A stretch of 64,000 bases of DNA from Polynucleobacter sp. Latsch14-2 (GCF_018881925.1 NZ_JACVPL010000005.1:1-64000), one strand, 5' to 3'. Positions 46,773-55,687 are shown, numbered from the stretch's first letter. Notes: generated by a model from the letters alone, not told the origin. Translations and numbers: made by a program.

Positions 46773-47297
46773 TTAGCCCAACGAACGCTTTATTAAAGCT
46801 TTGTTTAAAAAACTTGCTAAGACCAATACAAGAGAGTCCACCAAAACGGGATGCCAGGCAAAGTCATAGCTATTAGTTCCAGCCATTACTATAAAAATAC
46901 TTAAGAAAACCGCTGGTGGATGCATGCACCCAAGCAAATACATTCCAACTATCGTACCAATGACGGCAACTGGAATTCCCACAGAAATCGATGAAATTAG
47001 ATAAACACAAATGAAGGCTACGCAGGAAGCCAATAGATTTGCCTCTATTAAAGTTAAGGGCGAAAAGAATTTACTATTGGGAAATAGGAAAATGCATAGA
47101 GCGCTGACTCCAAATACAGCCGTCACCATATTCTCATCTTGCGTCATATCACCCCATAGGTGATTAAAGAAGGCTATCACAAGGATGGTTAGGCCCACAC
47201 CAATGGATACTCTGAGTCTATCAAACCAAGAATATTGTCCCTGGGGTGGTGCAATTTCATTAAAGAAATTAATCAGTTTATTGAAAATATTTTTCAT
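46773..47297 (-). CDS. HPP-family membrane protein (second copy)
   Basis: A 174-aa membrane protein of the same family: LGCMHPPAVFLSIFIVM carries the HPP motif, and DRLRVSIGVGLTILVIAFFNHLWGD starts the helix bundle. It is more diverged than the other two copies, with ENMVTAVFGVSALCIFLFPNSKFFSP in place of the usual GGSxxLLF pattern. It overlaps the HPP-CBS gene by 4 bp and probably works with it as one transporter. Confidence 0.82.
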   Translation of the reverse strand: MKNIFNKLINFFNEIAPPQGQYSWFDRLRVSIGVGLTILVIAFFNHLWGDMTQDENMVTAVFGVSALCIFLFPNSKFFSPLTLIEANLLASCVAFICVYLISSISVGIPVAVIGTIVGMYLLGCMHPPAVFLSIFIVMAGTNSYDFAWHPVLVDSLVLVLASFLNKALIKRSLG

Positions 47298-48445
47298 CTA
47301 ATATCAATAGACTGGTCAATAGCTTTTACAAAGTCAGATTGGGTGATCATTCCTACCAACTGCCTATTATCATTAATTACGGGGATATGGTGATGACCAT
47401 CACCACAAAATATCTCAGCTAAGTCAAGCATATTTCGATCTTCACTAATTACCCTTACCGGCTTACTCATCACCTGCCCAACAGCGTTAGGCAAACTATT
47501 CAAACCGGGAACAGCTGTCCGCATAAAACCCCTGATGCGCTGTCCAAAAGTTTGGTGGAAATCCACTGCTGCACTTTTAAGAAAATCCTCTAGAGTAATA
47601 ATTCCAAGCACCCTTTTTGCACCATCTATGACTGGTAAAGCTTTAACATGACGCTTGCGCAGTAAATTCCATGCTTGATCCAAAGGTGAATCCATCCCAA
47701 CGTATAAGACTTCAGTGGTCATAATATTTTTACATAGCATACTTTGCAACTTCTTTTGATAAGCCCCATGTTCAACTTGAGAAATCAAATTGGCTAAATC
47801 ATCCTTACTGATATCTAGTACTTGGTTATAGCTCTCCAAGACAGCGTTAATTTCCTGATCCTCGATCTTACGATTTCGTTTCTGCAGTGGAGATGAATCC
47901 AAGACGGCCTTAGGGCGTTGCGGATATGGCTTGCCAGTTAAGGAGTTATAAATGACTGCACATAAAACCAATAAAACAGCATTACCCATAACCGGAAAAA
48001 GCACAAAATGAAAATCTGTCATTCCACCAAGAGGAATTAAAAGGGCTAAAGCTGCAGCAGGTGCGTGTAAGCAACGCAAGGCAAACATTGCCAAGATTGC
48101 GAGTCCAACAGATAAGGGAATTAATAATGGTAATTCATGGACAAATTGCGTACACGCAACACCTACCAAAGCAGAAACACAACTACCCCCTATAACTGCC
48201 CATGGTTGCGCCATTGGACTTGAGGGTAAGACAAATAATAAAAATGCACTGGCACCCATCGAGGCGACAACCCATGGTGATGCGTTTCCGTAACCTGCAA
48301 GCAATAAACCAAGTCCCATCATTGCGAGCAAGCCCAGCACAACTCCTAAAACCGATCTAAACCGCTCCAACCAAGAAACTGAGGTAGTTTCTGGAAGAAC
48401 AATGGTAATTAACTTTTTAAAAAAATGTCTCAAAAGCGATCTCAA
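47294..48445 (-). CDS. HPP-family transporter with C-terminal CBS domains
   Basis: A 383-aa protein. An HPP membrane domain (about 25-170; SMGASAFLLFVLPSSPMAQPWAVIGG, LRCLHAPAAALALLIPLGG) has HAP in place of HPP. A charged linker leads to a pair of CBS domains (about 238-380; ICKNIMTTEVLYVGMDSPL, VMSKPVRVISEDRNML) that usually sense adenosyl nucleotides. The CBS pair may gate transport by energy state. It overlaps the second HPP gene and is divergent from the NTF2-like gene. Confidence 0.87.
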   Translation of the reverse strand: MRSLLRHFFKKLITIVLPETTSVSWLERFRSVLGVVLGLLAMMGLGLLLAGYGNASPWVVASMGASAFLLFVLPSSPMAQPWAVIGGSCVSALVGVACTQFVHELPLLIPLSVGLAILAMFALRCLHAPAAALALLIPLGGMTDFHFVLFPVMGNAVLLVLCAVIYNSLTGKPYPQRPKAVLDSSPLQKRNRKIEDQEINAVLESYNQVLDISKDDLANLISQVEHGAYQKKLQSMLCKNIMTTEVLYVGMDSPLDQAWNLLRKRHVKALPVIDGAKRVLGIITLEDFLKSAAVDFHQTFGQRIRGFMRTAVPGLNSLPNAVGQVMSKPVRVISEDRNMLDLAEIFCGDGHHHIPVINDNRQLVGMITQSDFVKAIDQSIDIR

Positions 48446-48546
48446 TAAAGGCTTATTTTAAATGCACCAAAAGTGGTACTAGTTGGGCTATTGTATGCAA
48501 ATCCCTGTTTATTCTTATTATTCCGAAACATTAACCACAAAGTGCT

Positions 48547-49014
48547 ATGGAACAAAAACTACCCCTACCCCCTTTTACTAAAGAAACAGCAATTCAAAAA
48601 ATTCGAATGGCAGAAGATGCTTGGAATACCCGCGATCCTGAGAAAGTCTCCTTGGTATATACGGAAGATACCATTTGGAGAAACCGAGCGGAATTTCCAA
48701 AAGGCAGAGAGCAAGTAAAAGAGTTTCTCCAGCGTAAATGGGCCAAGGAGCTTGACTACCGCTTAATTAAAGAACTATGGGCTTTTACAGCTAATCGCAT
48801 TGCAGTTCGTTTTGCTTACGAATGTCATGATGACTCTGGTAACTGGTTGCGAAGCTTTGGTAATGAGAATTGGGAGTTCAATGAGAATGGTTTCATGATG
48901 AGACGTTTCGCTAGCATTAATGATTTACCCATCAAAGAATCTGATCGAAAGTTTTTTTGGCCCCTAGGAAGAAGACCGGATGACCACCCAGGACTAAGTG
49001 ATTTTGGCTTCTGA
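48547..49014 (+). CDS. NTF2-like (DUF1348, SnoaL-fold) protein
   Basis: A 155-aa protein of the DUF1348 group. [47 protein letters not shown] is the family signature, and the C-terminal [15 protein letters not shown] is also typical. The fold is a cone that binds small ligands. Many members are uncharacterised. It overlaps the nitroreductase start by 17 bp, so the two may act on one substrate, perhaps in dealing with reactive nitrogen by-products. That role is inference. Confidence 0.82.
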   Translation: MEQKLPLPPFTKETAIQKIRMAEDAWNTRDPEKVSLVYTEDTIWRNRAEFPKGREQVKEFLQRKWAKELDYRLIKELWAFTANRIAVRFAYECHDDSGNWLRSFGNENWEFNENGFMMRRFASINDLPIKESDRKFFWPLGRRPDDHPGLSDFGF

Positions 49015-49597
49015 TAATTTAGATTCACTCGGAGGCTTTGCTCATGCACTGATCCATAGTCGTCAGCATGTTTCTCCTAAAAGACTGATTGCACCAGGCC
49101 CCAACCTATCTCAGAAATTAGAAATTTTGAATGCGGCTGGAGCCGCCCCCGACCATGGAAAGGTAACGCCTTGGCACTTTTATGAAGTCAGCCCCGAAAG
49201 TCGTAATTTATTAGGTGACTTATTTGCAGACGCACTCATAGCAAGAGACCCAAGCGCAACGCCAACTCAAATTGATGAAGCAAAGCAGAAAGCTTTTCGA
49301 GGCCCCCTGCTTTTATTGGCAACCGCTAAGCTGCACAATGAACTTGACAATATTCCCGAGCAAGAAAAACTCATCTCCGCAGGATGTGCAATTCAAAATA
49401 TTTTACTAATGGCTAATTCTTTAGGATTTGGCTCAGGACTATCAAGCGGTAAGGCTCTATACAGCCAAAATATGAGGGAGTTATTTTTACTTAAGGATAA
49501 AGAGGAGCCTCTGTGCTTCATCACTATCGGCACTATCTCGGTTCATAAGCCCAATAAGCAAAGGCCTGATGCAAATTCTTATAGTTCAGTTTTCTAA
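48998..49597 (+). CDS. Nitroreductase family protein (YdjA-like)
   Basis: A 199-aa flavin-dependent oxidoreductase. [42 protein letters not shown] matches the RRS..F binding region of the YdjA subgroup, and [26 protein letters not shown] gives the second FMN/dimer motif. The start is GTG 48998 or TTG 49004, both inside the previous gene. Such enzymes reduce nitro compounds or enones with NAD(P)H. It is the last plus-strand gene of this group. Confidence 0.87.
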   Translation: MILASDNLDSLGGFAHALIHSRQHVSPKRLIAPGPNLSQKLEILNAAGAAPDHGKVTPWHFYEVSPESRNLLGDLFADALIARDPSATPTQIDEAKQKAFRGPLLLLATAKLHNELDNIPEQEKLISAGCAIQNILLMANSLGFGSGLSSGKALYSQNMRELFLLKDKEEPLCFITIGTISVHKPNKQRPDANSYSSVF

Positions 49598-49774
49598 TTA
49601 GATCTACTGGATATTTCTGCTTTCCAAGAAGTAAATTGGCCTAGCTGACTGGCACCTACTGGCCGTTCTGCGACATGCAGAACCTACAAAATAGCCTATT
49701 TTGACTGGCTCATGTTGGACCAGCAACCGACATTACCAATAACGGACATTGACTTTACCTATGCCGCCTAAACT
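49598..49774. other. Intergenic region with short hairpin
   Basis: About 177 bp without a gene. GTTCTGC (49665-49671) pairs with GCAGAAC (49677-49683), but no T-run follows. The sequence separates the convergent nitroreductase and secreted-protein genes. Confidence 0.4.
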
Positions 49775-50653
49775 TCACTGTTTAGCCAGCTTTAGCACAC
49801 ACTTTCCAAAAGATTCTGTTCCAGCTTTAAATCCCAATCCAATGCACTTACTCTTAGCAGCAGCCATATCATCCTTAATTGCTGGAGAATTAGATCCCTG
49901 TTTCAAACCCTCTGAAGTAGCACTAATTCCTGTTACGTTCTGCGCAACAGAGAGAAAATCTGACTTAGCGGCATCAAACTTATCCGTTGGCGCAAAAGTA
50001 TTTATAACTAGTATCTCACTGGCGCCCTCAAGTATGGTGTATAGGTAGGTAACTTGACTCCCAAACAGACCGCTTAGGGTCCCCGTAACCTCAAACCGTA
50101 CGGCGGGCATACCGTTAATTATTAACTTCTCCGAATTCTTAGATACGCCATCCTTAAATTTTGGATTAGAAATCAACTTGGATTCAATATTGTTCGCCAT
50201 TTGGGCGATTTCTAACGTCGGCTTACGCATATAAGAAACGATGTGTATGCCTTGGTTATTTTGGGTTTTTGATTTTGCCTTTAGAACCCAGCCGTTAAAC
50301 CTCTCCAAGTCTGTAATTTCTACAGGCTCATAGTCATCAGTAAGATCGACACCAGCTTTTGGTGAGAAATTAAAAGTAAATTCCAATTCAGCCCTTATAG
50401 GCAACGCTGGATTTTGACATATCGAAGATGTGCCTGAGAGGGATAGAATTTTTGCAGTGTCTCCCGTATTGGGAGAGGTAATAACATCACCCTCCTTATA
50501 CGTATCTTTGACGCAAATATTTCCTTTGGCCCCTGTAATTGCATCACCTATTGCCCGTGTAGCTCCAGGTGGAATAAAAAAGAAAAACCAAGCATTGGCG
50601 TTAAATGAAAGGCCAATACCAACCAGAAAGACAAGTGCAGAAAGTTTTTTCAT
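49775..50653 (-). CDS. Secreted protein of unknown function
   Basis: A 292-aa protein with a clear signal peptide (LSALVFLVGIGLSFNANAW). The mature part begins WFFFFIPPGATRAIGDAITGAKGNICV, and a central domain (about 130-230) has beta-strand character (MPAVRFEVTGTLSGLFGSQVTYLYTIL). A C-terminal cysteine pair (KCIGLGFKAGTESFGKCVLKLA) follows, a tail seen in several lipoprotein/SPOR-less secreted proteins. I do not recognise a named family. It follows the lipoprotein gene by 8 bp, so both probably serve the envelope. Confidence 0.7.
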   Translation of the reverse strand: MKKLSALVFLVGIGLSFNANAWFFFFIPPGATRAIGDAITGAKGNICVKDTYKEGDVITSPNTGDTAKILSLSGTSSICQNPALPIRAELEFTFNFSPKAGVDLTDDYEPVEITDLERFNGWVLKAKSKTQNNQGIHIVSYMRKPTLEIAQMANNIESKLISNPKFKDGVSKNSEKLIINGMPAVRFEVTGTLSGLFGSQVTYLYTILEGASEILVINTFAPTDKFDAAKSDFLSVAQNVTGISATSEGLKQGSNSPAIKDDMAAAKSKCIGLGFKAGTESFGKCVLKLAKQ

Positions 50654-50661
50654 CGGAGTCT

Positions 50662-51219
50662 CTAATTTGCCATTGGCATTAGTTTTTTAAGTTCTTCCAG
50701 GATTTTTGTTGCAAAAGACTCGTACATCCAATTCATCCTTGTGTCCGTATCTCCCATGGCCCCGCCAAAGGCGTAGGAAATGTCTACTTCAAAGGTATCG
50801 AGAACTTTCTCTCCATCTTTTACATACACCTGCCCAGTGATGTAATCTGCACCAGCCAAAAATCCAAGAAGAATTGCAGACACACCTGATCTGACTCTTA
50901 TATTTGTAACAACTACCTCCAATTTGAGGTTTGAATTATTGTTCTGCGTTTTCAAATATTTGCCGCTTGATAGAACGGAGTTTATTTTGCTCTGCAACCT
51001 ATCCTGGCTAAAGTTATCGTTATCAGCTAGCTTCGTTTGCGCCTTAGAATCGAGAGTTACATCTACGCTTTTTAATGGTGAAAACTTAACAGCCTGCACT
51101 ACCTCTTCCTTAACGACCGAGCTTTCTTTTACATTTGACATATTCCGATTAACAGTTGAGGCACACCCCATCAATCCTGCTATTAGAACCATTAAGCACA
51201 ACCCGACGAATTTCTTCAT
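50662..51219 (-). CDS. Lipoprotein, DUF4410-like
   Basis: A 185-aa protein from ATG 51219. The lipobox is in LMVLIAGLMGCAS, giving a lipid-modified Cys. The mature domain (KTQNNNSNLKLEVVVTNIRVRSGVSAILLGFLAGADYITGQVYVKDGEKVL) has the look of DUF4410 outer-membrane-associated lipoproteins. An in-frame extension up to 51390 crosses the upstream terminator and is not a plausible start. Function is unknown. Confidence 0.75.
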   Translation of the reverse strand: MKKFVGLCLMVLIAGLMGCASTVNRNMSNVKESSVVKEEVVQAVKFSPLKSVDVTLDSKAQTKLADNDNFSQDRLQSKINSVLSSGKYLKTQNNNSNLKLEVVVTNIRVRSGVSAILLGFLAGADYITGQVYVKDGEKVLDTFEVDISYAFGGAMGDTDTRMNWMYESFATKILEELKKLMPMAN

Positions 51220-51240
51220 TTGATACCTTTTTTCGGCGCC

Positions 51241-51270
51241 TATAAAAAAGCCACCCAAATTTGGGTGGCT
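51241..51270 (-). terminator. Terminator after the outer-membrane protein gene
   Basis: AGCCACCCAAA (51249-51259) and TTTGGGTGGCT (51260-51270) form a perfect 22-bp palindrome. In the minus direction it is followed by a T-run. It separates the barrel protein from the lipoprotein unit. Confidence 0.88.
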
Positions 51271-51296
51271 CAAAGAGGCATTTATTAAAAATAAAC

Positions 51297-52004
51297 TTAA
51301 AACTTGTAACCTAGACCAACCATCGCGTTGAATGCGTTTGCACTTGTATTGGTGTTGAGGTTGTATGTGCCTGTAGTACCAGAAGTCCAAGGACCACTTG
51401 CCGTCTGAGTCTGACCACCAAAACTCGTGTAGTTTGCTTCAGCAAAACCATAAAGACCGCCAGAGATAATTTGCTTGTAGCCTAAGCCAACCAAGAAACC
51501 GTTGTAGTTAGTAGTACCAGAACTACCATTGCTTGTAGTGGTTTTGATCTGTGTGCCAGCAAAACCAAATTTTCCGTAGATCATGCTTTCTGGAGTAACT
51601 GCGAAGCCAGGGGCAAGGTAAATGTCATAAGCACTATTTTGCTTGTAAGAAACTGTTTGGCTGGCAGGTGAAAGACTGGCGTTGCTCAAAGTCACATTTG
51701 CAGATTGACCGGCAAATGGTTGATAGTCGACGCCCAAGCCCAAAGTAAATTGCGGAGCTAAAGACCATGTATAGCCAGCACCCAGTGCACCATTAAAGCT
51801 ATTAGCTGCACTTACAGATGCGCCCATGCCATAAGAAGATGGCGTATTACCTGCTGGAGGCGTTAGCGTTGAATTGGATACGCTAGGGTTAATTGTTGAG
51901 TAACCAATGCCAACCTGACCGTAAAAACCCTCAAATTTAGATTGAGCATAAGCGCCTGTTACGGATGCAGCCAATAAAGCCGCTACTAATATTTTTTTGT
52001 TCAT
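51297..52004 (-). CDS. Outer-membrane beta-barrel protein
   Basis: A 235-aa protein with a signal peptide (KKILVAALLAASVTGAYAQS) and a barrel of about eight strands in the OmpW/OmpA-like style (GFYGQVGIGYSTINPS, YTWSLAPQFTLGLGVDYQPF, MIYGKFGFAGTQIK), ending with the aromatic C-terminus NAMVGLGYKF. ATG at 52004 is preferred to an upstream in-frame ATG at 52022. Such small barrels are surface proteins or channels; the substrate is unknown. It is divergent from the XRE gene. Confidence 0.85.
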   Translation of the reverse strand: MNKKILVAALLAASVTGAYAQSKFEGFYGQVGIGYSTINPSVSNSTLTPPAGNTPSSYGMGASVSAANSFNGALGAGYTWSLAPQFTLGLGVDYQPFAGQSANVTLSNASLSPASQTVSYKQNSAYDIYLAPGFAVTPESMIYGKFGFAGTQIKTTTSNGSSGTTNYNGFLVGLGYKQIISGGLYGFAEANYTSFGGQTQTASGPWTSGTTGTYNLNTNTSANAFNAMVGLGYKF

Positions 52005-52142
52005 TTCTACCCCTATTGTCATTATGGAAATTACAAATAAAAAGAATTACTACCATGATTATTGTAGCTTTTAGTCCGTGGCGCAATAACCGTGGCTTTT
52101 TAGCCACTAATAGCTGATAACCCTAGTATTTGGGGAAAAGCT

Positions 52143-52364
52143 ATGTGGGACAAGGAGTTAATCAAGTACAAATCTATTCTTGCCTTAAATATCAAAACAA
52201 TTAGATTGAAAATGGGTCTTGCGCAAGAGAGATTAGCGCTAGAGGCTGGCGTAGATAGGACGCTTGTGAGCAAAATTGAGCGCCAATTAGCCAACCCATC
52301 CCTTGAAATCTTAGTCAAATTGGCGGTAATTCTTAAAGTACCTGTCACTGGGTTGCTGGAATAA
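52143..52364 (+). CDS. XRE-family transcriptional regulator (small, CI/Cro-like)
   Basis: A 73-aa protein that is almost only the HTH fold: NIKTIRLKMGLAQERLALEAGVDRTLVSKIERQLANPSLEILVKLAVILKVPVTGLLE. ALEAGVDRTLVSKIER is the recognition helix region. Such short regulators control mobile-element cores. It stands at the border between the cargo and the replication/integration region, pointing away from the minus-strand genes, so it may repress them. Confidence 0.87.
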   Translation: MWDKELIKYKSILALNIKTIRLKMGLAQERLALEAGVDRTLVSKIERQLANPSLEILVKLAVILKVPVTGLLE

Positions 52365-52394
52365 ACATTTTGCCCACACGCCCTTTCTCGCCAG

Positions 52395-52784
52395 CTAGCT
52401 AAAGTTGACCCTTTCCATGGATCTGGCCATGGCCGCTGATTGCTTGGATTTGAGTCTTTTCTCATCCTCCAAAGCAGCCCGATATATTTGGTCGGTTAAC
52501 TCATAGCTAATAAAGCAATCCTTACGTGGCGGCTCCATGTGATGCCATAGTGACTTCGCTTGCAGCCGGCATTTGTACATGAGGGCAAGGTTAACTTTTC
52601 GCTGCGAGTTATGAAGCGTTAGGTTCTCAAGTGTGCCTTCAAGCAGGTCTGCCATTTCCCAATAGGTGCGAGCTAATTTAACTACATCCAAGTTGGTGGT
52701 ATCTGCCTTGCGCACATCCCTTTTAGCTGGGTCTACACGCCTTGGAGTCTTTGGTTTACGTGTTTTGGTTATGTTCTGTTCCAT
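52395..52784 (-). CDS. Hypothetical protein of the mobile-element core
   Basis: A 129-aa basic protein. The N-terminus is Lys/Arg-rich (KTRKPKTPRRVDPAKRDVRK), followed by mainly helical sequence (VVKLARTYWEMADLLEGTLENLTLHNSQRKVNLALMYKCRLQAKSLWHHMEPPRKD). The basic tail suggests nucleic-acid contact. I do not recognise the family. It is on the same strand as the replication and integrase genes. Confidence 0.6.
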   Translation of the reverse strand: MEQNITKTRKPKTPRRVDPAKRDVRKADTTNLDVVKLARTYWEMADLLEGTLENLTLHNSQRKVNLALMYKCRLQAKSLWHHMEPPRKDCFISYELTDQIYRAALEDEKRLKSKQSAAMARSMERVNFS

Positions 52785-53023
52785 GTTGATTGATTCCTTT
52801 AAGTGTTTGGGTTGGGTGCTACTGTTCCATTAAGTTTGGAATGCTGTGTTTAGAGTATTTACATAGCGCCTAATTAGCTGTTATTTGTGGTACTGCTAGT
52901 GATTTGTATGTGATGTTTGGCCACATAGCCTTTATTGCTACTGGGCACGGTGTTCGTATAGCTTTTTACCGAGGGAGCGGAAAGATTATGTCCATCCACC
53001 ACCTCGGCATTTTTTTATGGGTA

Positions 53024-53266
53024 CTACTCGGGGTCGAGCATGCTTAACAGCCACTCTGGTATTTCTTCGTATCCAGTCTCTGCCAAAGTCATAGTCAAGC
53101 GAAATAGTTGATTGATAGTCAATTTGGCTTGAGGTCTGCCTAGCTTCACCTTGATAAATATAAAGTCGTCGGGCTTGAGTTTTGCTCTTTGCCCCTCCCA
53201 AATCTGCTTAAGCTCTAAAGTTTGGGCTGTGGTTAGTGTGTGAAGGGTTGTTTTTGATTCATTCAT
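53024..53266 (-). CDS. Small hypothetical protein, paralogue of the 104-aa island protein
   Basis: An 80-aa acidic/hydrophobic protein: LTTAQTLELKQIWEGQR, IKVKLGRPQAKLTINQLFRLTMTLAE and EIPEWLLSML. The same layout, LTxAQTxELKxIW, then a P-xAxx-xxxQLF segment and a P-x-x-x-x-ML/IL end, occurs in the protein at 56,947-57,261. The two appear to be diverged copies within one element. Function is unknown; it lies next to the repeat field and the replication gene. Confidence 0.62.
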   Translation of the reverse strand: MNESKTTLHTLTTAQTLELKQIWEGQRAKLKPDDFIFIKVKLGRPQAKLTINQLFRLTMTLAETGYEEIPEWLLSMLDPE

Positions 53267-53292
53267 TGTATTTTTCCATTGTTATTTGTTGG

Positions 53293-53616
53293 GGTTATTT
53301 CCAAGCTATTTCCAATTAGGGCCTTCTAACCACAGGTTGTTTCGGGTTATTTCCAAGTTGTTTCCAAGCTATTTCCAATCTGTTTCTCAAAGAACGAAAA
53401 TAGAGAGATAGGGAGGAAGGGAGAGAGATTTTTAATCTCTCCCTCCCATCTTTCGAGGACCTTTTTATTTTGGAAATGGCACAGGTTGTTTCCTTATTTC
53501 CATTTGTTATTTCCTTAGGGGAAGAAACAACCCCCTCCCCGCAGAGCCCCTGTTTATAAGGGTCTATTTTTGGTTGTTTCCACCTATTTCCAAGTAGTTT
53601 CCAAAAGCTATTTCCA
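53293..53616. repeat. Iteron-like field of TTTCCA repeats (candidate replication origin)
   Basis: At least ten copies of a TATTTCCAAG / TGTTTCCAAG-type unit lie here. TTTCCA begins at 53298, 53309, 53350, 53361, 53372, 53497, 53577, 53587, 53598 and 53611, with partial TTTCC at 53489 and 53510. Many are spaced 10-11 bp, one helical turn. They sit directly beyond the 3' end of the replication-protein gene. This fits iterons that bind a replication initiator. Confidence 0.65.
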
Positions 53617-53624
53617 TTTCTCAT
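53316..53624 (-). CDS. Possible 102-aa protein overlapping the iteron field
   Basis: The frame starts with ATG overlapping the TGA of the replication gene (ATGA), so coupled translation is possible. However, its sequence (NGNSFWKLLGNRWKQ..., RLEIAWKQLGNNPKQP) simply translates the TTTCCA repeats. That makes a real protein doubtful. It is kept as a low-confidence gene because of the coupling. Confidence 0.3.
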   Translation of the reverse strand: MRNGNSFWKLLGNRWKQPKIDPYKQGLCGEGVVSSPKEITNGNKETTCAISKIKRSSKDGRERLKISLPSSLSLYFRSLRNRLEIAWKQLGNNPKQPVVRRP

Positions 53625-55687
53625 ACCGCAAAATCCTCCACTTTTGGCAGCGAATACACCGCCTTAGTATTGGATTCCACAGGTATCCCAAGCTCGATAG
53701 CCTCTTTGCCACTCATCATTTCCAACACGCCGTCTTGGACTAGCTTGCTGACCGATGCCGTTAGCTTTTGGTACTTGTTACCCCCTGTTGAGTCCATGAG
53801 GGCCGAAAGGGTCTTGATGGTGATATATGGCTGCCCATACCCACGCACAGCACCCATCACCTCTGTTTCGTACTTGGTAATTTGGCGGATCTTGCCTTCC
53901 TCTTTACGCTCCTCAAATCCTGACTTAGAAGCGAAACCAACGCGATAAGACTCGATTAGCTTATGACCAAGACGATTGGTTACCTCAACTTCATAACGCT
54001 CAGTCTTGAAGCACAGCTCGTTAAATGCAGCCTCGTAACGCTTTTTACCCATAATCAAGAACCGCTTGTCTTCACCGACTTGTGGATCCTTAATAACAAA
54101 CCCAGTGCCGTGAACATCCGCACCAAAAGCTGATGCTCCTCTGGCTGTCATGCTCTCTATGTCTGCCTTGTTGTTTACCTTGCTGATATGAGCAATTAGC
54201 CATAGTGATGTACCTGTCTCAGAACAAGCTAACTTAATGGTACTGATGAACTCAGAGACCAGTGCGTTGTTGTTTTCGTCCTCTAGGTCCAGCGTGGCAG
54301 CCAGTGTGTCTGCAACAATTAGTGGAGGTATTAAAACGGGCTCGCCATTAGCTCCATCCATGTAAGCCTTATTCTCAGCCGCAAAGTCTCTTATCAGCTT
54401 AGCAATCTGTCCTTTAGACATGCGCTGGGTTTCTCTAACGTGGAACCACCTATTAAACTCATCCTCAGACTTATTAACGCCGCAATGATTGCGTAAGCCT
54501 GAGAGAATCCTAAGGGCTTGTTTTCTATCCTCAGTGAGGTATAGAACCGGCCTTCTTAATGCAGGCTTGAGCTCATCTCCATCAGCGCAAAGATGTGCGG
54601 CATACGCAGCCAACGGCAATAGCAAAGTTGTCTTACCAATTCCACTCTGCCCAGCCAACACAAAGATCCCTTCGGCAATGATTCCATCTATTACATATTC
54701 GGTGGCAGAAGTCTGCTCCAGTGCATAGCTTTGATTCTTAAGAGCAACTTGTCCAAACTTTGGAAACTCTTTAGCCAACCAACGCAATGTTGAAGCTGTA
54801 ACAGACTCCTTGGCTCCGCCTTTGTAGAAGGTGCGCCATTTGTAATTAAGCTGTGAGTCACCACCATAAGCACCAAACACATCCGCATCTTGAATTGAGT
54901 ACTCTTTCCAAATATCTAAACCTTCGTCTGACCCTCTGGTTTGGTGATGGATTGCCATACCCACCTTAAGCCAAAATTCATAACCATCGTCAGGCGGCTG
55001 TATCGACATCACAATGCTTCTTAATTCGTCATCACAGAGGTTTAAATCTCTTGTTTGTGCGAAGCCATCAAATGCCTGTTTAGAAGCCTCGTATGCCTCT
55101 GTAGAGCGTTTTAGATACTTGTCCAATACCGCAAGATCAACTGGTGACTTGGGGAACTCCTTGGCGCTGTATTGGTAGTCCACGTCTCCAGTAAGTGCAA
55201 TAAACATATTGCTTTTGAACACCTCAAAGCCAATGTCATGGTCCTTGTAATTAGAAAATGGCTTATCTGTTTTGGTAATGATGTGATAGCCCTGACCGCT
55301 GACAGACTTCTCCACAAATCCTCTGGCGCTTTCCAAAATATCCTTGGCAACAGGCTTTAAGTTCCCGATTTGATCAAACACCTTGTCCAAATCTATGCCA
55401 ATGATTAGGTCGTTTTTAAACGCCATACCAATGCCGTGAATCGCAGGCATTTGTTTGGCTGCTTCTTGGGCAAACACTTTTTCTGCCTCGTCTAGGGTGA
55501 CAAAGCAGGTCGGGTCATTCTGACCGCCATAGAGCATTGTTTTTGGGTTTATTGGTCGCTTGATAGTCTTGCCCGTTTTAGGGTCTTGCTCCAACTTCCA
55601 ATAAATATATGTGCGCTCAGCTCTTAATTCTTTAGGTATTGAACTGTAGTTGCAATTTGGGCGCGACGCGCCTGTAGATTCTTTCAT
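53621..55687 (-). CDS. Primase/helicase replication protein (PrimPol-like + PriCT + RepA-type ATPase)
   Basis: A 688-aa protein. The N-terminus (about 15-200) resembles bifunctional primase-polymerase domains: KRPINPKT, LIIGIDLDKV (acidic pair D99/D101) and VSGQGYHIITKTD. Residues about 218-300 look like a PriCT-2 linker (IVMSIQPPDDGYEFWLKVGMAIHHQ). The rest is a RecA/RepA-fold hexameric helicase with Walker A LAGQSGIGKTT (about 343-351) and Walker B-like PPLIVADTLAAT. It should initiate copying of the excised element. It is flanked by the iteron field. Confidence 0.82.
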   Translation of the reverse strand: MKESTGASRPNCNYSSIPKELRAERTYIYWKLEQDPKTGKTIKRPINPKTMLYGGQNDPTCFVTLDEAEKVFAQEAAKQMPAIHGIGMAFKNDLIIGIDLDKVFDQIGNLKPVAKDILESARGFVEKSVSGQGYHIITKTDKPFSNYKDHDIGFEVFKSNMFIALTGDVDYQYSAKEFPKSPVDLAVLDKYLKRSTEAYEASKQAFDGFAQTRDLNLCDDELRSIVMSIQPPDDGYEFWLKVGMAIHHQTRGSDEGLDIWKEYSIQDADVFGAYGGDSQLNYKWRTFYKGGAKESVTASTLRWLAKEFPKFGQVALKNQSYALEQTSATEYVIDGIIAEGIFVLAGQSGIGKTTLLLPLAAYAAHLCADGDELKPALRRPVLYLTEDRKQALRILSGLRNHCGVNKSEDEFNRWFHVRETQRMSKGQIAKLIRDFAAENKAYMDGANGEPVLIPPLIVADTLAATLDLEDENNNALVSEFISTIKLACSETGTSLWLIAHISKVNNKADIESMTARGASAFGADVHGTGFVIKDPQVGEDKRFLIMGKKRYEAAFNELCFKTERYEVEVTNRLGHKLIESYRVGFASKSGFEERKEEGKIRQITKYETEVMGAVRGYGQPYITIKTLSALMDSTGGNKYQKLTASVSKLVQDGVLEMMSGKEAIELGIPVESNTKAVYSLPKVEDFAV

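Noticed and set aside
51220..51390. 57-residue extension before the lipoprotein
   Set aside because: It would cross a strong terminator and displace the signal peptide from the N-terminus.
52100..52465. 121-aa minus-strand frame covering the XRE gene
   Set aside because: Opposite a well-formed HTH gene and overlapping the next gene's end; likely a shadow.
53293..53616. CRISPR array
   Set aside because: The repeats are about 10 bp with 10-11 bp periods and no unique spacers; iteron-like instead.
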